A DNA stretch of 64,000 nucleotides from Paenibacillus sp. PastM-3 (GTDB lineage: Bacteria > Bacillota > Bacilli > Paenibacillales > Paenibacillaceae). Positions 7,895-16,139 of the stretch are shown one piece after another. Below the pieces are notes generated by a model. That model ran no database searches. It saw only the letters and a program-made list of their open reading frames with translations, and was not told where the DNA came from. The stretch is taken from the NCBI RefSeq assembly GCF_029893965.1, contig NZ_JARXXP010000001.1, positions 558,001 through 622,000 of the forward strand, written 5' to 3'. The translations under genes were made by a program, and so were the position numbers. How positions within the stretch are numbered: position 1 is the first letter of the stretch; the number at the start of each line of letters is the position of its first letter.

Positions 7895-10216
7895 TCAGCG
7901 TCCGGGGACAGTCCCCTCCGCATCATAATCTGCCACGATCAGCATATCCATATGGCGGGCCCGGCGCAGCAGAAAATGGACAAGGCTTTCCTTGAACAGC
8001 ATACGCCATAACGGTCTGCGCGACTGTCCGATGATCAGCTGGGTTGTATTCACCTCGTTCATCCGGGCCAGCAGCTGCTCATGCATGTGTATGCCTCTGC
8101 CGGCTTCAGCGGTTTCCAGCTTGCCGCCCAGCCGTTCGGTCAGCCTGCGCAGCATATCCAGCCGCTTTTGTCCTGTCTCAGTGAGCGGAACGCCGCAGTG
8201 CATATAATGTACGTACCATTCCGCCTTGAGCCGGTGGGCAATCCGGAAGCCCCGGCGGATTAGACGTTCCGCCAGCTCTCCCAGGTCCACACATACAAAG
8301 ATTACCTCCTGCCTGCTCCACGGTCCGCGCAGCGAGGTATCCCGGTTCCACGCTTCCAGCCTCTCATCCACATCATCGGCAATCTCCCGCAGCGCCAGCT
8401 CGCGCAGGGCGATCAGATTCCCGATCCTGAAAAAAGATTCCAGCGCCTGTGTCACCTTCTCGGAGGCATAAATTTTGCCTTCCCGCATCCGCTGCTGAAG
8501 CATTTGCGGGGTGACATCAATCAGCTCAACCTCCCCTGCCATTCTCAGCAGGGCATCCGGTACAGTCTCCCGCACCCGCACCCCGGTCAGCTGGGCTACA
8601 GCATCATTTAAACTTTCAAGGTGCTGCACATTGACTGTAGTAATGACGGAAATGCCGTGCTCCAGCATCCGGATAACATCCTCATATCGTTTTGCCGTGC
8701 GGCTGCCGGGCACATTGGTATGGGCCAGCTCATCCACCAGCACTACCTCCGGGTGCCGTTCGATGATCGCAGCGGTATCCATTTCTTCCAGCCGGGTTGA
8801 CTGATACAGGATTTGGGCTCTCGGAATCTGCGGCAGCCCCCCGGTTTGGGCCTGGGTGTCTTTTCTGCCGTGCGTTTCCAGCAGCCCGATAACCACATCA
8901 ATTCCCCGGCTCCGCAGCAGGTTGCCCTCCTGCAGCATTTTGTAGGTTTTACCTACGCCGGGCGCGGCACCAATATAGACCTTCAGCGTCCCGCGCTTCA
9001 TGGTTTCAATTCTGTGTTCCAGCTCCGGCCCGCTAAGGCGGTGAAACGGTTCACCGGCCGGAACAGGCTGCGATTTCACCGGCAGTATCCGCTCGCCATC
9101 CTGCTCCGCCCGGTCGGCCATCAGAAACACATCAATGTTGCGTGTCCTCCGCAATACCCGGTTGGCTATGGAGCCCTGCCAACGGCTTTTGGCGGAGTGT
9201 CCCATCACAATCCGGGTTACCTTGTTCTGCACTGCATACCTGACCAATACCGATGGCAGCTGGCGGAGCTGCTTCAGCGGGAGCTCCTCAAAGCTGCCGT
9301 CCACCCGCTCAACCAGTTGAATGATGGAGCGCTTGAAGGCCTGCTGCTCCCGGCTCAGCTTACGCCCGGGCAGGACAAAGGTCACCACCTTCAGATCACC
9401 GTTCAGGCGTTTGGCGATCTGCTGCCCGCGCCTGACATACAGGGAGCCGTTCCAGTGGTACTGGCTGGAGACCAAAATCCGCTCACTGGCCCCCGAGGGA
9501 CCGGTGAGCCCGTGGGCTTCACGGTGCTTTTCAAGTGTTTCATTGACCCCCTCCGCTACCAGGCGAAGTGACAACTCCCGGAGCACACCAAGATTCCCCC
9601 GGCGGGACATGGCCGGATGGGCGGCATCCCCCAGGATCCCCTCCTCCATCCGCTTCAGGATCGTTTCCGGAGACACATCGATCAGCCTGACTTCATCCGC
9701 AAGCTCCAGGGTATCCAGCGGAACCGTCTCCGCAGCACGTATACCCGTTTTTTCATAAACAATCTCTCCAACACCGCCAAGCTCGTATACATTAACGGTC
9801 GTAATCACACTGATGCCATTGTCCATGAGATAGCGGATATCATCCAGCCTCGCCGGAAAAGCAGCCCCGCTGCGGTTGCGGTGTGCCAGACCATCAACCA
9901 GCACCACCTCCGGGTTGCGCTCAATCAGTGCCTCCAGCGGCAGATCCTTATACTCCCTGCCTTCCTGATGCCAGTGAATACTGGGTATCCGTTCCAGATC
10001 CGCTATCTTCTGCATCGTTTCCGGCCGTCCCATCGTGGAAACTGCACTGATCACCACATCGATGCCCTGCTGCTTCAGCAGCCTGCCTTCCTCCAGCATA
10101 TGATAGGTTTTCCCTGAGCCGCTTACAGAGCCGATGATGATCTTTAGTCTGCCCCGGTGCAGCTTATAGATAGAATACAGAATTTCCTCCGGGGTTTTGC
10201 GTTTGTAAGGCGCCAT
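7895..10216 (-). CDS. Tandem KdpD-N/USP protein without kinase domain
   Basis: 773 residues with two copies of the KdpD sensor module. Each copy has a KdpD N-terminal P-loop domain and then a universal-stress-protein-like domain. The first copy has GSVSGSGKT at residues 29-37 and a Walker-B-like VVLVDGLAHRN. The second, starting near residue 395, has GAAPGVGKT and VVLVDELAHTN. The E-to-G change in the first copy suggests a weakened catalytic site. There are no transmembrane helices, HisKA or HATPase segments. It is the last gene of the kdp operon, 73 bp after kdpC. The ATG is preceded by AAAGGAG at 8 nt, better than a TTG 19 codons upstream. USP domains of KdpD bind c-di-AMP in S. aureus; a similar sensing role is inference. 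Confidence 0.85.
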   Translation of the reverse strand: MAPYKRKTPEEILYSIYKLHRGRLKIIIGSVSGSGKTYHMLEEGRLLKQQGIDVVISAVSTMGRPETMQKIADLERIPSIHWHQEGREYKDLPLEALIERNPEVVLVDGLAHRNRSGAAFPARLDDIRYLMDNGISVITTVNVYELGGVGEIVYEKTGIRAAETVPLDTLELADEVRLIDVSPETILKRMEEGILGDAAHPAMSRRGNLGVLRELSLRLVAEGVNETLEKHREAHGLTGPSGASERILVSSQYHWNGSLYVRRGQQIAKRLNGDLKVVTFVLPGRKLSREQQAFKRSIIQLVERVDGSFEELPLKQLRQLPSVLVRYAVQNKVTRIVMGHSAKSRWQGSIANRVLRRTRNIDVFLMADRAEQDGERILPVKSQPVPAGEPFHRLSGPELEHRIETMKRGTLKVYIGAAPGVGKTYKMLQEGNLLRSRGIDVVIGLLETHGRKDTQAQTGGLPQIPRAQILYQSTRLEEMDTAAIIERHPEVVLVDELAHTNVPGSRTAKRYEDVIRMLEHGISVITTVNVQHLESLNDAVAQLTGVRVRETVPDALLRMAGEVELIDVTPQMLQQRMREGKIYASEKVTQALESFFRIGNLIALRELALREIADDVDERLEAWNRDTSLRGPWSRQEVIFVCVDLGELAERLIRRGFRIAHRLKAEWYVHYMHCGVPLTETGQKRLDMLRRLTERLGGKLETAEAGRGIHMHEQLLARMNEVNTTQLIIGQSRRPLWRMLFKESLVHFLLRRARHMDMLIVADYDAEGTVPGR

Positions 10217-10289
10217 TGCTGCGTCTCCTTTCGCCAAACCGGCAAATGCCCTGTCCGCAGCTTGCTCGGACAAGGCAATATATGCGGCA

Positions 10290-10910
10290 TTATCTCTTTG
10301 TTAATTCAGATAAAGCAAGGTTGAGCTTCAGCACATTGACCCGCTCTTCCCCGAACAGGCCCAGATCGCGCCCCTCGGTCGCCTCCGTGACAAGCTTTCC
10401 GATCCGCTCTGCCGAAATGCCGGTCAGGCCGCTGATCCGCGGAATCTGGACACGGGCTGCCGCCGGTGAAATATGCGGGTCCAGACCTGACCCGGAGTTG
10501 GTAATCAGGTCTACCGGCAATTCGCTTACAGGAACATCCGGATTATCCTTTTGCCACTGGAGAATACTGTCTTTGGTCCGCTGCAGCATATCGGGATTGG
10601 ACGGGCCGTAGTTATTGGAACCGGAAGCCTCAGCCTTATAGTCAATGCTTGATACCCGGCCATGGAACAACGCCGGATTGCTGAACGACTGCCCGATCAG
10701 CTCCGAGCCGACCGTCTCGCCGCTGCTGTTCTTCAGCAGGCTGCCATTAGCCTGGGAAGGCAGAAGCACCTGGGCCAGTGCTGTCGAAGCCAGCGGATAC
10801 AGAATCCCGCAGAGAATAATCATCACGGCACTGAGCCGGAGTATGAAGAATATAGCGGAAGCTTGGGATACAGCCGTTTCCCGGCTGTCGTAGTCTGTTG
10901 TTCGCTCCAT
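10290..10910 (-). CDS. kdpC: Potassium-transporting ATPase subunit C
   Basis: 206 residues. One N-terminal membrane helix (about residues 20-47) is followed by an extracytoplasmic domain with the KdpC hallmarks FHGRVSS, SGSNNYGPSNP and SGLDPHISPAAA. It is the assembly/affinity subunit of the KdpFABC high-affinity potassium pump. It is encoded 40 bp after kdpB and is slightly longer than the E. coli subunit because of a hydrophilic N-terminal tail. Confidence 0.95.
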   Translation of the reverse strand: MERTTDYDSRETAVSQASAIFFILRLSAVMIILCGILYPLASTALAQVLLPSQANGSLLKNSSGETVGSELIGQSFSNPALFHGRVSSIDYKAEASGSNNYGPSNPDMLQRTKDSILQWQKDNPDVPVSELPVDLITNSGSGLDPHISPAAARVQIPRISGLTGISAERIGKLVTEATEGRDLGLFGEERVNVLKLNLALSELTKR

Positions 10911-10950
10911 TTTTACAATACATCCTTTCGTAAAATCTTATTCCGATGCG

Positions 10951-12984
10951 TTAGATCCAGATGCTCACGATCAAATCAATCAGTTTAATACCGAGGAAAG
11001 GTACAATGATCCCGCCGAGCCCGTAGACCAGAATATTGCGGCGCAGCAGCCGGGTAGAGCTCATCGGCTTGTAGGATACACCTTTCATCGCCAGCGGGAT
11101 CAGCAGCGGAATGATAATGGCATTAAAGATAAGGGCGGATATAATTGCCGAGCCTGGAGATCCCAGCCCCATAACATTCAGAACTTCCATCTCCGGGATC
11201 GCCAGTGTAAACATTGCAGGAATAATGGCAAAATATTTGGCAATATCATTTGCAATGCTGAAGGTGGTCAGCGCACCGCGCGTCATCAGCAGCTGCTTGC
11301 CGATGGCCACGACCTCGATAATCTTGGACGGATCGGAGTCCAGATCGACCATGTTGGCGGCTTCCTTGGCAGCAGACGTTCCGCTGTTCATTGCCAGACC
11401 TACATCTGCCTGGGCCAGTGCTGGAGCATCGTTGGTGCCGTCGCCGGTCATCGCTACCAGCTTGCCCTCCTGCTGTTCGCGGCGGATCACTTCGATTTTG
11501 TTCTCCGGTGTGCTCTCGGCAATAAACCCGTCTACTCCGGCTTCAGCTGCGATTGTAGCCGCGGTAAGCGGGTTGTCACCGGTACACATAATCGTTTTGA
11601 TGCCCATTTTGCGCAGCTCCTCGAACCGCTCCTTCATCCCCGGCTTCACCGTATCCTTCAGGTAGATAAGCCCGTAGATCCGGTCGTCCACGGCCACAGC
11701 AAGCGGCGTTCCGCCTTTGCCGGCAATGCTGTTCGCACGCTGATCCAGATTATCAGGGAGTATACATCCCTGGGCGGCGACCCAGCGCTTGATGGAATCG
11801 ACAGCTCCCTTGCGCACCTTCCTGCCGTCCTTCAGATCCATACCGCTCATCCGGGTCTCGGCCCGGAATTCAATAAACTCCGCATCTGCCGCCAGCGTGA
11901 CATCATAAGTGAAGCCCAGCTTTTTGACAAGCTCAATAACGGACCGGCCTTCAGGCGTCTCATCCTTAAGAGAGCTGATTGCAGCCCACACGGCCAAGTC
12001 GCCGTCAGTTTCCTGGCCAACCGGAATAAACTCGCTCGCCATCCGGTTCCCGAAGGTAATGGTTCCGGTCTTGTCGAGAATCATGGTGTTAATATCACCT
12101 GCCGCCTCCACCGCCTTGCCGGACATGGCCAGTACGTTAAACTGGGTTACACGGTCCATTCCGGCAATCCCGATAGCAGAGAGCAGTCCTCCGATTGTTG
12201 TCGGAATCAGGCAGACCAGCAGCGCAATCAGAACAGGAATGTCCAGGTTCACCTCCAGATAGGCGGCGATGGGGCGCAGAGTCACCACAACAATCAGAAA
12301 GATAATCGTCAGGCTGATCAAAAGCGTATTCAGCGCAATTTCGTTCGGCGTTTTCTGCCGCTTCGCCCCTTCTACCAGCGAGATCATCCGGTCCAGAAAA
12401 GACTCCCCCGGCTCACTTGTTATCCGGACTTTAATTTCATCACTGACCACTCTCGTTCCGCCGGTAACGGAGTTGAAATCCCCGCCTGCTTCCTTGATGA
12501 CCGGGGCGGACTCGCCCGTAATCGCCGATTCATCGACCGAGGCAAGCCCTTCAATGACTTCCCCGTCCCCGGGAATCAGCTCGCCCTGACGGACTACTAC
12601 GACGTCACCTTTACGCAGCTCGGAGGAAGCAACGACCTTTATACTGCTGCCGGACAGCTTGTTCGCAGCAATGTCCTGTTTGGTTTTTTTCAGCGTGTCC
12701 GCCTGGGCCTTGCCCCGCCCCTCTGCCAGTGCTTCGGCAAAGTTGGCGAACAGCACGGTGACCAGCAGTATGAAAAAGACAGTGATATTGAAGCGGGTGG
12801 CATCAGCAGCGTTAAAATATCCCGGAAGCAGAACCATAAGCAGCACGATAAATGTCCCGATTTCGACGACGAACATTACCGGATTCTTGATCAGGGTGAC
12901 CGGATTCAGCTTCACCAGACTATCTATGGCTGCCGCCCGGACCATAGGTCCGGTCAGCAGCTTTTTTTTCTGTACAGTACTCAT
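10951..12984 (-). CDS. kdpB: Potassium-transporting P-type ATPase subunit B
   Basis: 677 residues, the normal length. It is the catalytic P-type ATPase subunit. The phosphorylation motif [10 protein letters not shown], the TGES actuator loop (AITGESAP) and the hinge [14 protein letters not shown] are all intact, with about seven membrane helices. It energises KdpA-mediated potassium uptake. It starts at ATG after GAGAGGAAG, 18 bp downstream of the kdpA stop. Confidence 0.97.
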   Translation of the reverse strand: MSTVQKKKLLTGPMVRAAAIDSLVKLNPVTLIKNPVMFVVEIGTFIVLLMVLLPGYFNAADATRFNITVFFILLVTVLFANFAEALAEGRGKAQADTLKKTKQDIAANKLSGSSIKVVASSELRKGDVVVVRQGELIPGDGEVIEGLASVDESAITGESAPVIKEAGGDFNSVTGGTRVVSDEIKVRITSEPGESFLDRMISLVEGAKRQKTPNEIALNTLLISLTIIFLIVVVTLRPIAAYLEVNLDIPVLIALLVCLIPTTIGGLLSAIGIAGMDRVTQFNVLAMSGKAVEAAGDINTMILDKTGTITFGNRMASEFIPVGQETDGDLAVWAAISSLKDETPEGRSVIELVKKLGFTYDVTLAADAEFIEFRAETRMSGMDLKDGRKVRKGAVDSIKRWVAAQGCILPDNLDQRANSIAGKGGTPLAVAVDDRIYGLIYLKDTVKPGMKERFEELRKMGIKTIMCTGDNPLTAATIAAEAGVDGFIAESTPENKIEVIRREQQEGKLVAMTGDGTNDAPALAQADVGLAMNSGTSAAKEAANMVDLDSDPSKIIEVVAIGKQLLMTRGALTTFSIANDIAKYFAIIPAMFTLAIPEMEVLNVMGLGSPGSAIISALIFNAIIIPLLIPLAMKGVSYKPMSSTRLLRRNILVYGLGGIIVPFLGIKLIDLIVSIWI

Positions 12985-13002
12985 GTATGTTCTTCCTCTC
13001 CC

Positions 13003-14679
13003 CTAGCGTAGAGTCAAATACTCGGCGACCGGCCCAAGCACGATTACCGGCAGGAATGTCAAAGCGCCGATAATCAGGACGGTGGCAATGAGAATACCTG
13101 TAAACAGGCTGTTGTCGGTGCGGAATGTCCCGATGGTTTCCGGAACAGGCTGCTTCCTGAGCAGCGAGCCGGCTACGGCCAGCAGGGCAATAATCGAAAC
13201 ATATCGCCCGAGCAGCATGACAGCCCCTGTCATTACGTTCCAGAAGGTGCTGTTATCGGCAAGCCCTTCAAAGCCCGAACCGTTATTCGCTGCCGAGGAG
13301 ACATACTCATACAGCATCTGCGTCATTCCGTGGTAGCCGGGATTACTGATTGCCCCATGGCCAAGCTCCGTCAGGAATGAAGCAGCTGTCGGAACCAGAA
13401 TGATCAGCGGGTGAATCAGGATGGCGACAGCAATCAGCTTCATTTCCCTGGCTTCAATTTTGCGTCCAAGGAATTCGGGCGTCCGGCCGACCATCAGCCC
13501 GCAGAGGAAGACCGCAAGGATGGCATACATCAGCATATTGATCAGGCCGACCCCCTTGCCGCCGAACACATTGTTCAGCATCATCAATGCCAGCGGCGTA
13601 ATACTGCCCAGCGGAGTCTGGGTATCATGCATGTTGTTCACACTTCCTGTTGTCGCTGCAGTTGTAACTGTTGTGAACAAGGCGGACTGCGGGATGCCGA
13701 AGCGGACCTCTTTTCCTTCCATGCTTCCCTGCGAAGCATCGACTCCAAGTGCATTCACCGCCGGATTCCCGCTGCTCTCCGCATAGTAATTAAGCGACAG
13801 CAGCAGCACGAACAGTGTCATCATGGCGGCAAAGATGCCCCAGCCCTGCCGTTTATTTTTGGCAAACAGGCCATACATATAAGGAAGCGCTGCGGGCAGC
13901 ACCCACATGGACAGAATTTCAATCACATTAGTAAGCGGTGAGGGGTTTTCGAACGGATGCGCCGAGTTGGCTCCGAAAAATCCGCCCCCGTTCGTCCCCA
14001 GATGCTTGATCGATTCCAGCGACGCTACAGGTCCGATTGCAATTTGCTGGAACTGACCTTCTATCGTTGTTACCTGTAGTGTAGGATGAAACGTCTGCGG
14101 TACCTGCAAAGAAACCAGAACCAGCGTCACCAGCAGGGCTAGGGGCAAAAACACCCGGACATGCGCTTTAACGAAGTCCTCAAAAAAGTTCCCGAGCGTA
14201 GCTCTGCCGGTAATCCCTCTTACAAAAGCAACGGCAACCGAAAAGCCGCTGGCTGCGGAGGTGAACATCAGCATCGTTATAACCGCCATCTGCGAGAAGT
14301 AGGACAGCCCGGTCTCCCCGCTGTAATGCTGCAGATTCGTATTGGTGATAAAGCTGATTACCGTATTGAACGTAAGCGATTGTTCCATTCCGGCAATGCC
14401 GTTCGGGTTCAGCGGCATTGCGGATTGCAGCCGCAGAATAAGATACCCGAAGGCCACCAGCACAACATTGGTAGTAAGAAAGCTTAACGCATAGGTTTTC
14501 CAGGACATACCCGGAGTTTTTTTCAATCCGCTTAATGCATAAATTCCCCGTTCTACTCTGCCGAAAATCCGGTCCGTCCGGTTCGGTTCGTTAGAAAACA
14601 CATGATATAAATAAGTGCCTGCCGGTTTGACCAGCAGCAGCAGAATCGCTATGACTACAATAATCTGCACAATGCCCAC
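13003..14679 (-). CDS. kdpA: Potassium-transporting ATPase subunit A (channel-like)
   Basis: 558 residues with about ten membrane helices. It is the potassium-binding subunit, related to Trk/KtrB channels. The selectivity-filter glycines are seen in segments such as NTNLQHYSGE, GTNGGGFFGANSAHP and NNGSGFEGL. It starts at GTG, supported by AAGGAGG 9 nt upstream. The gene follows kdpF by 35 bp. Confidence 0.96.
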   Translation of the reverse strand: MGIVQIIVVIAILLLLVKPAGTYLYHVFSNEPNRTDRIFGRVERGIYALSGLKKTPGMSWKTYALSFLTTNVVLVAFGYLILRLQSAMPLNPNGIAGMEQSLTFNTVISFITNTNLQHYSGETGLSYFSQMAVITMLMFTSAASGFSVAVAFVRGITGRATLGNFFEDFVKAHVRVFLPLALLVTLVLVSLQVPQTFHPTLQVTTIEGQFQQIAIGPVASLESIKHLGTNGGGFFGANSAHPFENPSPLTNVIEILSMWVLPAALPYMYGLFAKNKRQGWGIFAAMMTLFVLLLSLNYYAESSGNPAVNALGVDASQGSMEGKEVRFGIPQSALFTTVTTAATTGSVNNMHDTQTPLGSITPLALMMLNNVFGGKGVGLINMLMYAILAVFLCGLMVGRTPEFLGRKIEAREMKLIAVAILIHPLIILVPTAASFLTELGHGAISNPGYHGMTQMLYEYVSSAANNGSGFEGLADNSTFWNVMTGAVMLLGRYVSIIALLAVAGSLLRKQPVPETIGTFRTDNSLFTGILIATVLIIGALTFLPVIVLGPVAEYLTLR

Positions 14680-14714
14680 GCAAATGACCCTCCTTCAGAT
14701 CGCACATCTGTAAT

Positions 14715-14792
14715 TTAGAATTTCTCGGGATGAATCAAGGCGTACACCAGATACAGGAACAACATAAGGACGGCTATCAGCACCACAGTCAT
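14715..14792 (-). CDS. kdpF: KdpF, small stabilising subunit
   Basis: A 25-residue single-helix peptide beginning MTVVLIAVLMLFLYLVYAL and ending HPEKF, the standard size and C-terminal pattern of KdpF. GGAGG lies about 10 nt upstream. Its ATG overlaps the stop of the preceding small ORF (ATGA), so the two are probably translationally coupled. Confidence 0.9.
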   Translation of the reverse strand: MTVVLIAVLMLFLYLVYALIHPEKF

Positions 14793-14899
14793 GACCGGGC
14801 CCCCTCCTTGTCCTCTGCAACATGGCTGCACCACTTCACAAAAGCGTAGAACACTCCAAAAATGACAGCCAGCGCCCCGGCCATATACACGTCCATCAT
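14789..14899 (-). CDS. 36-residue small membrane protein coupled to kdpF
   Basis: ATGATG after GAGAGGAG opens a 36-residue ORF with one predicted helix (AGALAVIFGVFYAFVKW) and a charged tail ending EDKEGARS. The stop overlaps the kdpF start as ATGA. The position, ribosome site and coupling argue that it is real. I do not know a name for it. It could be an additional KdpF-like stabiliser or a regulator of the pump. Confidence 0.65.
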   Translation of the reverse strand: MMDVYMAGALAVIFGVFYAFVKWCSHVAEDKEGARS

Positions 14900-15006
14900 C
14901 GCTTCCGCTCCTCTCCATTAAGTTTTCTCTTTCTGTTCTGCTTACAGCGTAACATTTCAGCCATTAGGCCTGGGTTAGGGTTTCGTGCGGCTCAATTAAT
15001 ATGGCA

Positions 15007-15186
15007 TTAAGATTTACCGGAAGTGAAAGCCTCTACCGCTTCTTCAGCTTTCCGGACAGCCTCATCGTCCTCCGCTTCGTCAAGCATTCGCAGGTCGCGC
15101 AGCTTGTAAAACCGTTCGGCGGAAATAAGCAGCACCAGGATCATCGCAGCAGCACCCGTTGTTTGCAAAACCTCATTCATCATCAT
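15007..15186 (-). CDS. 59-residue small membrane-anchored protein at the head of the kdp structural operon
   Basis: ATG (three in a row, 15186/15183/15180) after AAAGGGGAG. One N-terminal helix (TGAAAMILVLLISAE) is followed by a strongly charged cytoplasmic helix with repeated D/E-A-x patterns. It lies about 107 bp before the next small ORF, on the same strand as kdpFABC, and is the first ORF after the kdpE terminator. Function unknown; the layout suggests a small accessory subunit of the Kdp complex. Confidence 0.6.
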   Translation of the reverse strand: MMMNEVLQTTGAAAMILVLLISAERFYKLRDLRMLDEAEDDEAVRKAEEAVEAFTSGKS

Positions 15187-15344
15187 TAGCTCCCCTTTAG
15201 CGTTAGTAACGTGAAGTAAACTTCATGTCTCCAGCGTACTACTCCTGCCGTTAGTTCTGGATTAGAGTAACCGCGGGAAAATATAGATTCCATTAAAAAT
15301 GAACACGATTTCTCCCATTAGTCTGCCCCGCCTGCCCCGGACAA
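15187..15344 (-). promoter_or_regulatory. Probable promoter/leader of the kdpFABC transcript
   Basis: Leader between the kdpE terminator and the first small ORF, where a promoter for the structural genes should lie. It contains the near-palindrome TGAAGTAAACTTCA (15212-15225), a candidate regulator site, and a TATATT that could be a -10. I could not recognise a c-di-AMP riboswitch or a clear KdpE site. Confidence 0.35.
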
Positions 15345-15376
15345 TAACAAAAAAAACCATACTCAAATGAGTATGG
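15345..15376 (-). terminator. Terminator after kdpE
   Basis: Stem CCATACTCA/TGAGTATGG followed, on the minus strand, by a run of eight T. It separates the kdpDE transcript from kdpFABC. Confidence 0.85.
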
Positions 15377-15419
15377 CGTGTTGCTTTCCATTAGGGAAAT
15401 AATTAAGTTCGTTATATTC

Positions 15420-16139
15420 TCAGCCCGATTTAATGTCCTCACCGCTCTGCAGCATCCTGTACCCTACGCCGATATGAGTCTGTATGATTTTGGCCTGTGC
15501 CGTCTGCGGCTTTTCGATCTTTTTGCGCAGGGTTGCCATAAACACACGCAGTGCCGGTACATCGTAGGTTAGACTGCCCCAGATCTCCCGCAGGATATAA
15601 TTATGTGTCAGGACCTTCCCTGCATTCTTGGCTAGCAGGCAGAGCAGCTTATATTCAATCGGTGTCAGATGAATTTCTTCCTGGCCCATCCATACGCAGC
15701 CGGCTGCATAATCAATCTTCAGGCTTCCGTTGATAAAAACGGACGCATCCTTCTGCAGCTTCTCGCTGTCATAGCGGATCCGGCGCAGGCTGACCCGCAG
15801 TCTCGCCAGCAGCTCCTCTACACTAAACGGCTTGGTCAGATAATCGTCCGCCCCGGCATCCAGCGCATCGATCTTGTCCCTGTCCTCACTGCGGGCGCTC
15901 ACGACGATGATCGGCAGGTTGGACCAAGTCCGTACTTTGCGGATAATGTCCACACCGTCCATATCCGGCAGCCCAAGATCCAGAATCATCAAATCAGGCT
16001 GATTCGAAACGGCCTCCAGGATAGAGGCCTCCCCGGTCTCCGCCGTGTGGTATTTGTAGCCCTGTGTTTCCAGTGTTGTTGTAATCAGCTTGCGGATTGG
16101 CTTGTCATCCTCAACGACAAGAATCAAAGGTTTATTCAT
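15420..16139 (-). CDS. kdpE: Response regulator KdpE
   Basis: 239 residues, OmpR family. The receiver domain has the acidic pair at D11/D12, phospho-acceptor D54 (in MILDLGLPDMDG) and the conserved lysine of LTKPFS. A C-terminal winged helix follows (LTPIEYKLLCLL, then GVGYRM). It activates kdpFABC when phosphorylated by KdpD. The start lies inside the end of kdpD (8-base overlap) and is preceded by AGGAGG, indicating translational coupling. Confidence 0.95.
   Translation of the reverse strand: MNKPLILVVEDDKPIRKLITTTLETQGYKYHTAETGEASILEAVSNQPDLMILDLGLPDMDGVDIIRKVRTWSNLPIIVVSARSEDRDKIDALDAGADDYLTKPFSVEELLARLRVSLRRIRYDSEKLQKDASVFINGSLKIDYAAGCVWMGQEEIHLTPIEYKLLCLLAKNAGKVLTHNYILREIWGSLTYDVPALRVFMATLRKKIEKPQTAQAKIIQTHIGVGYRMLQSGEDIKSG

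Noticed and set aside
15187-15344. c-di-AMP (ydaO-type) riboswitch upstream of kdpFABC
   Set aside because: Such switches can control potassium genes, but I could not find the conserved core or stems.
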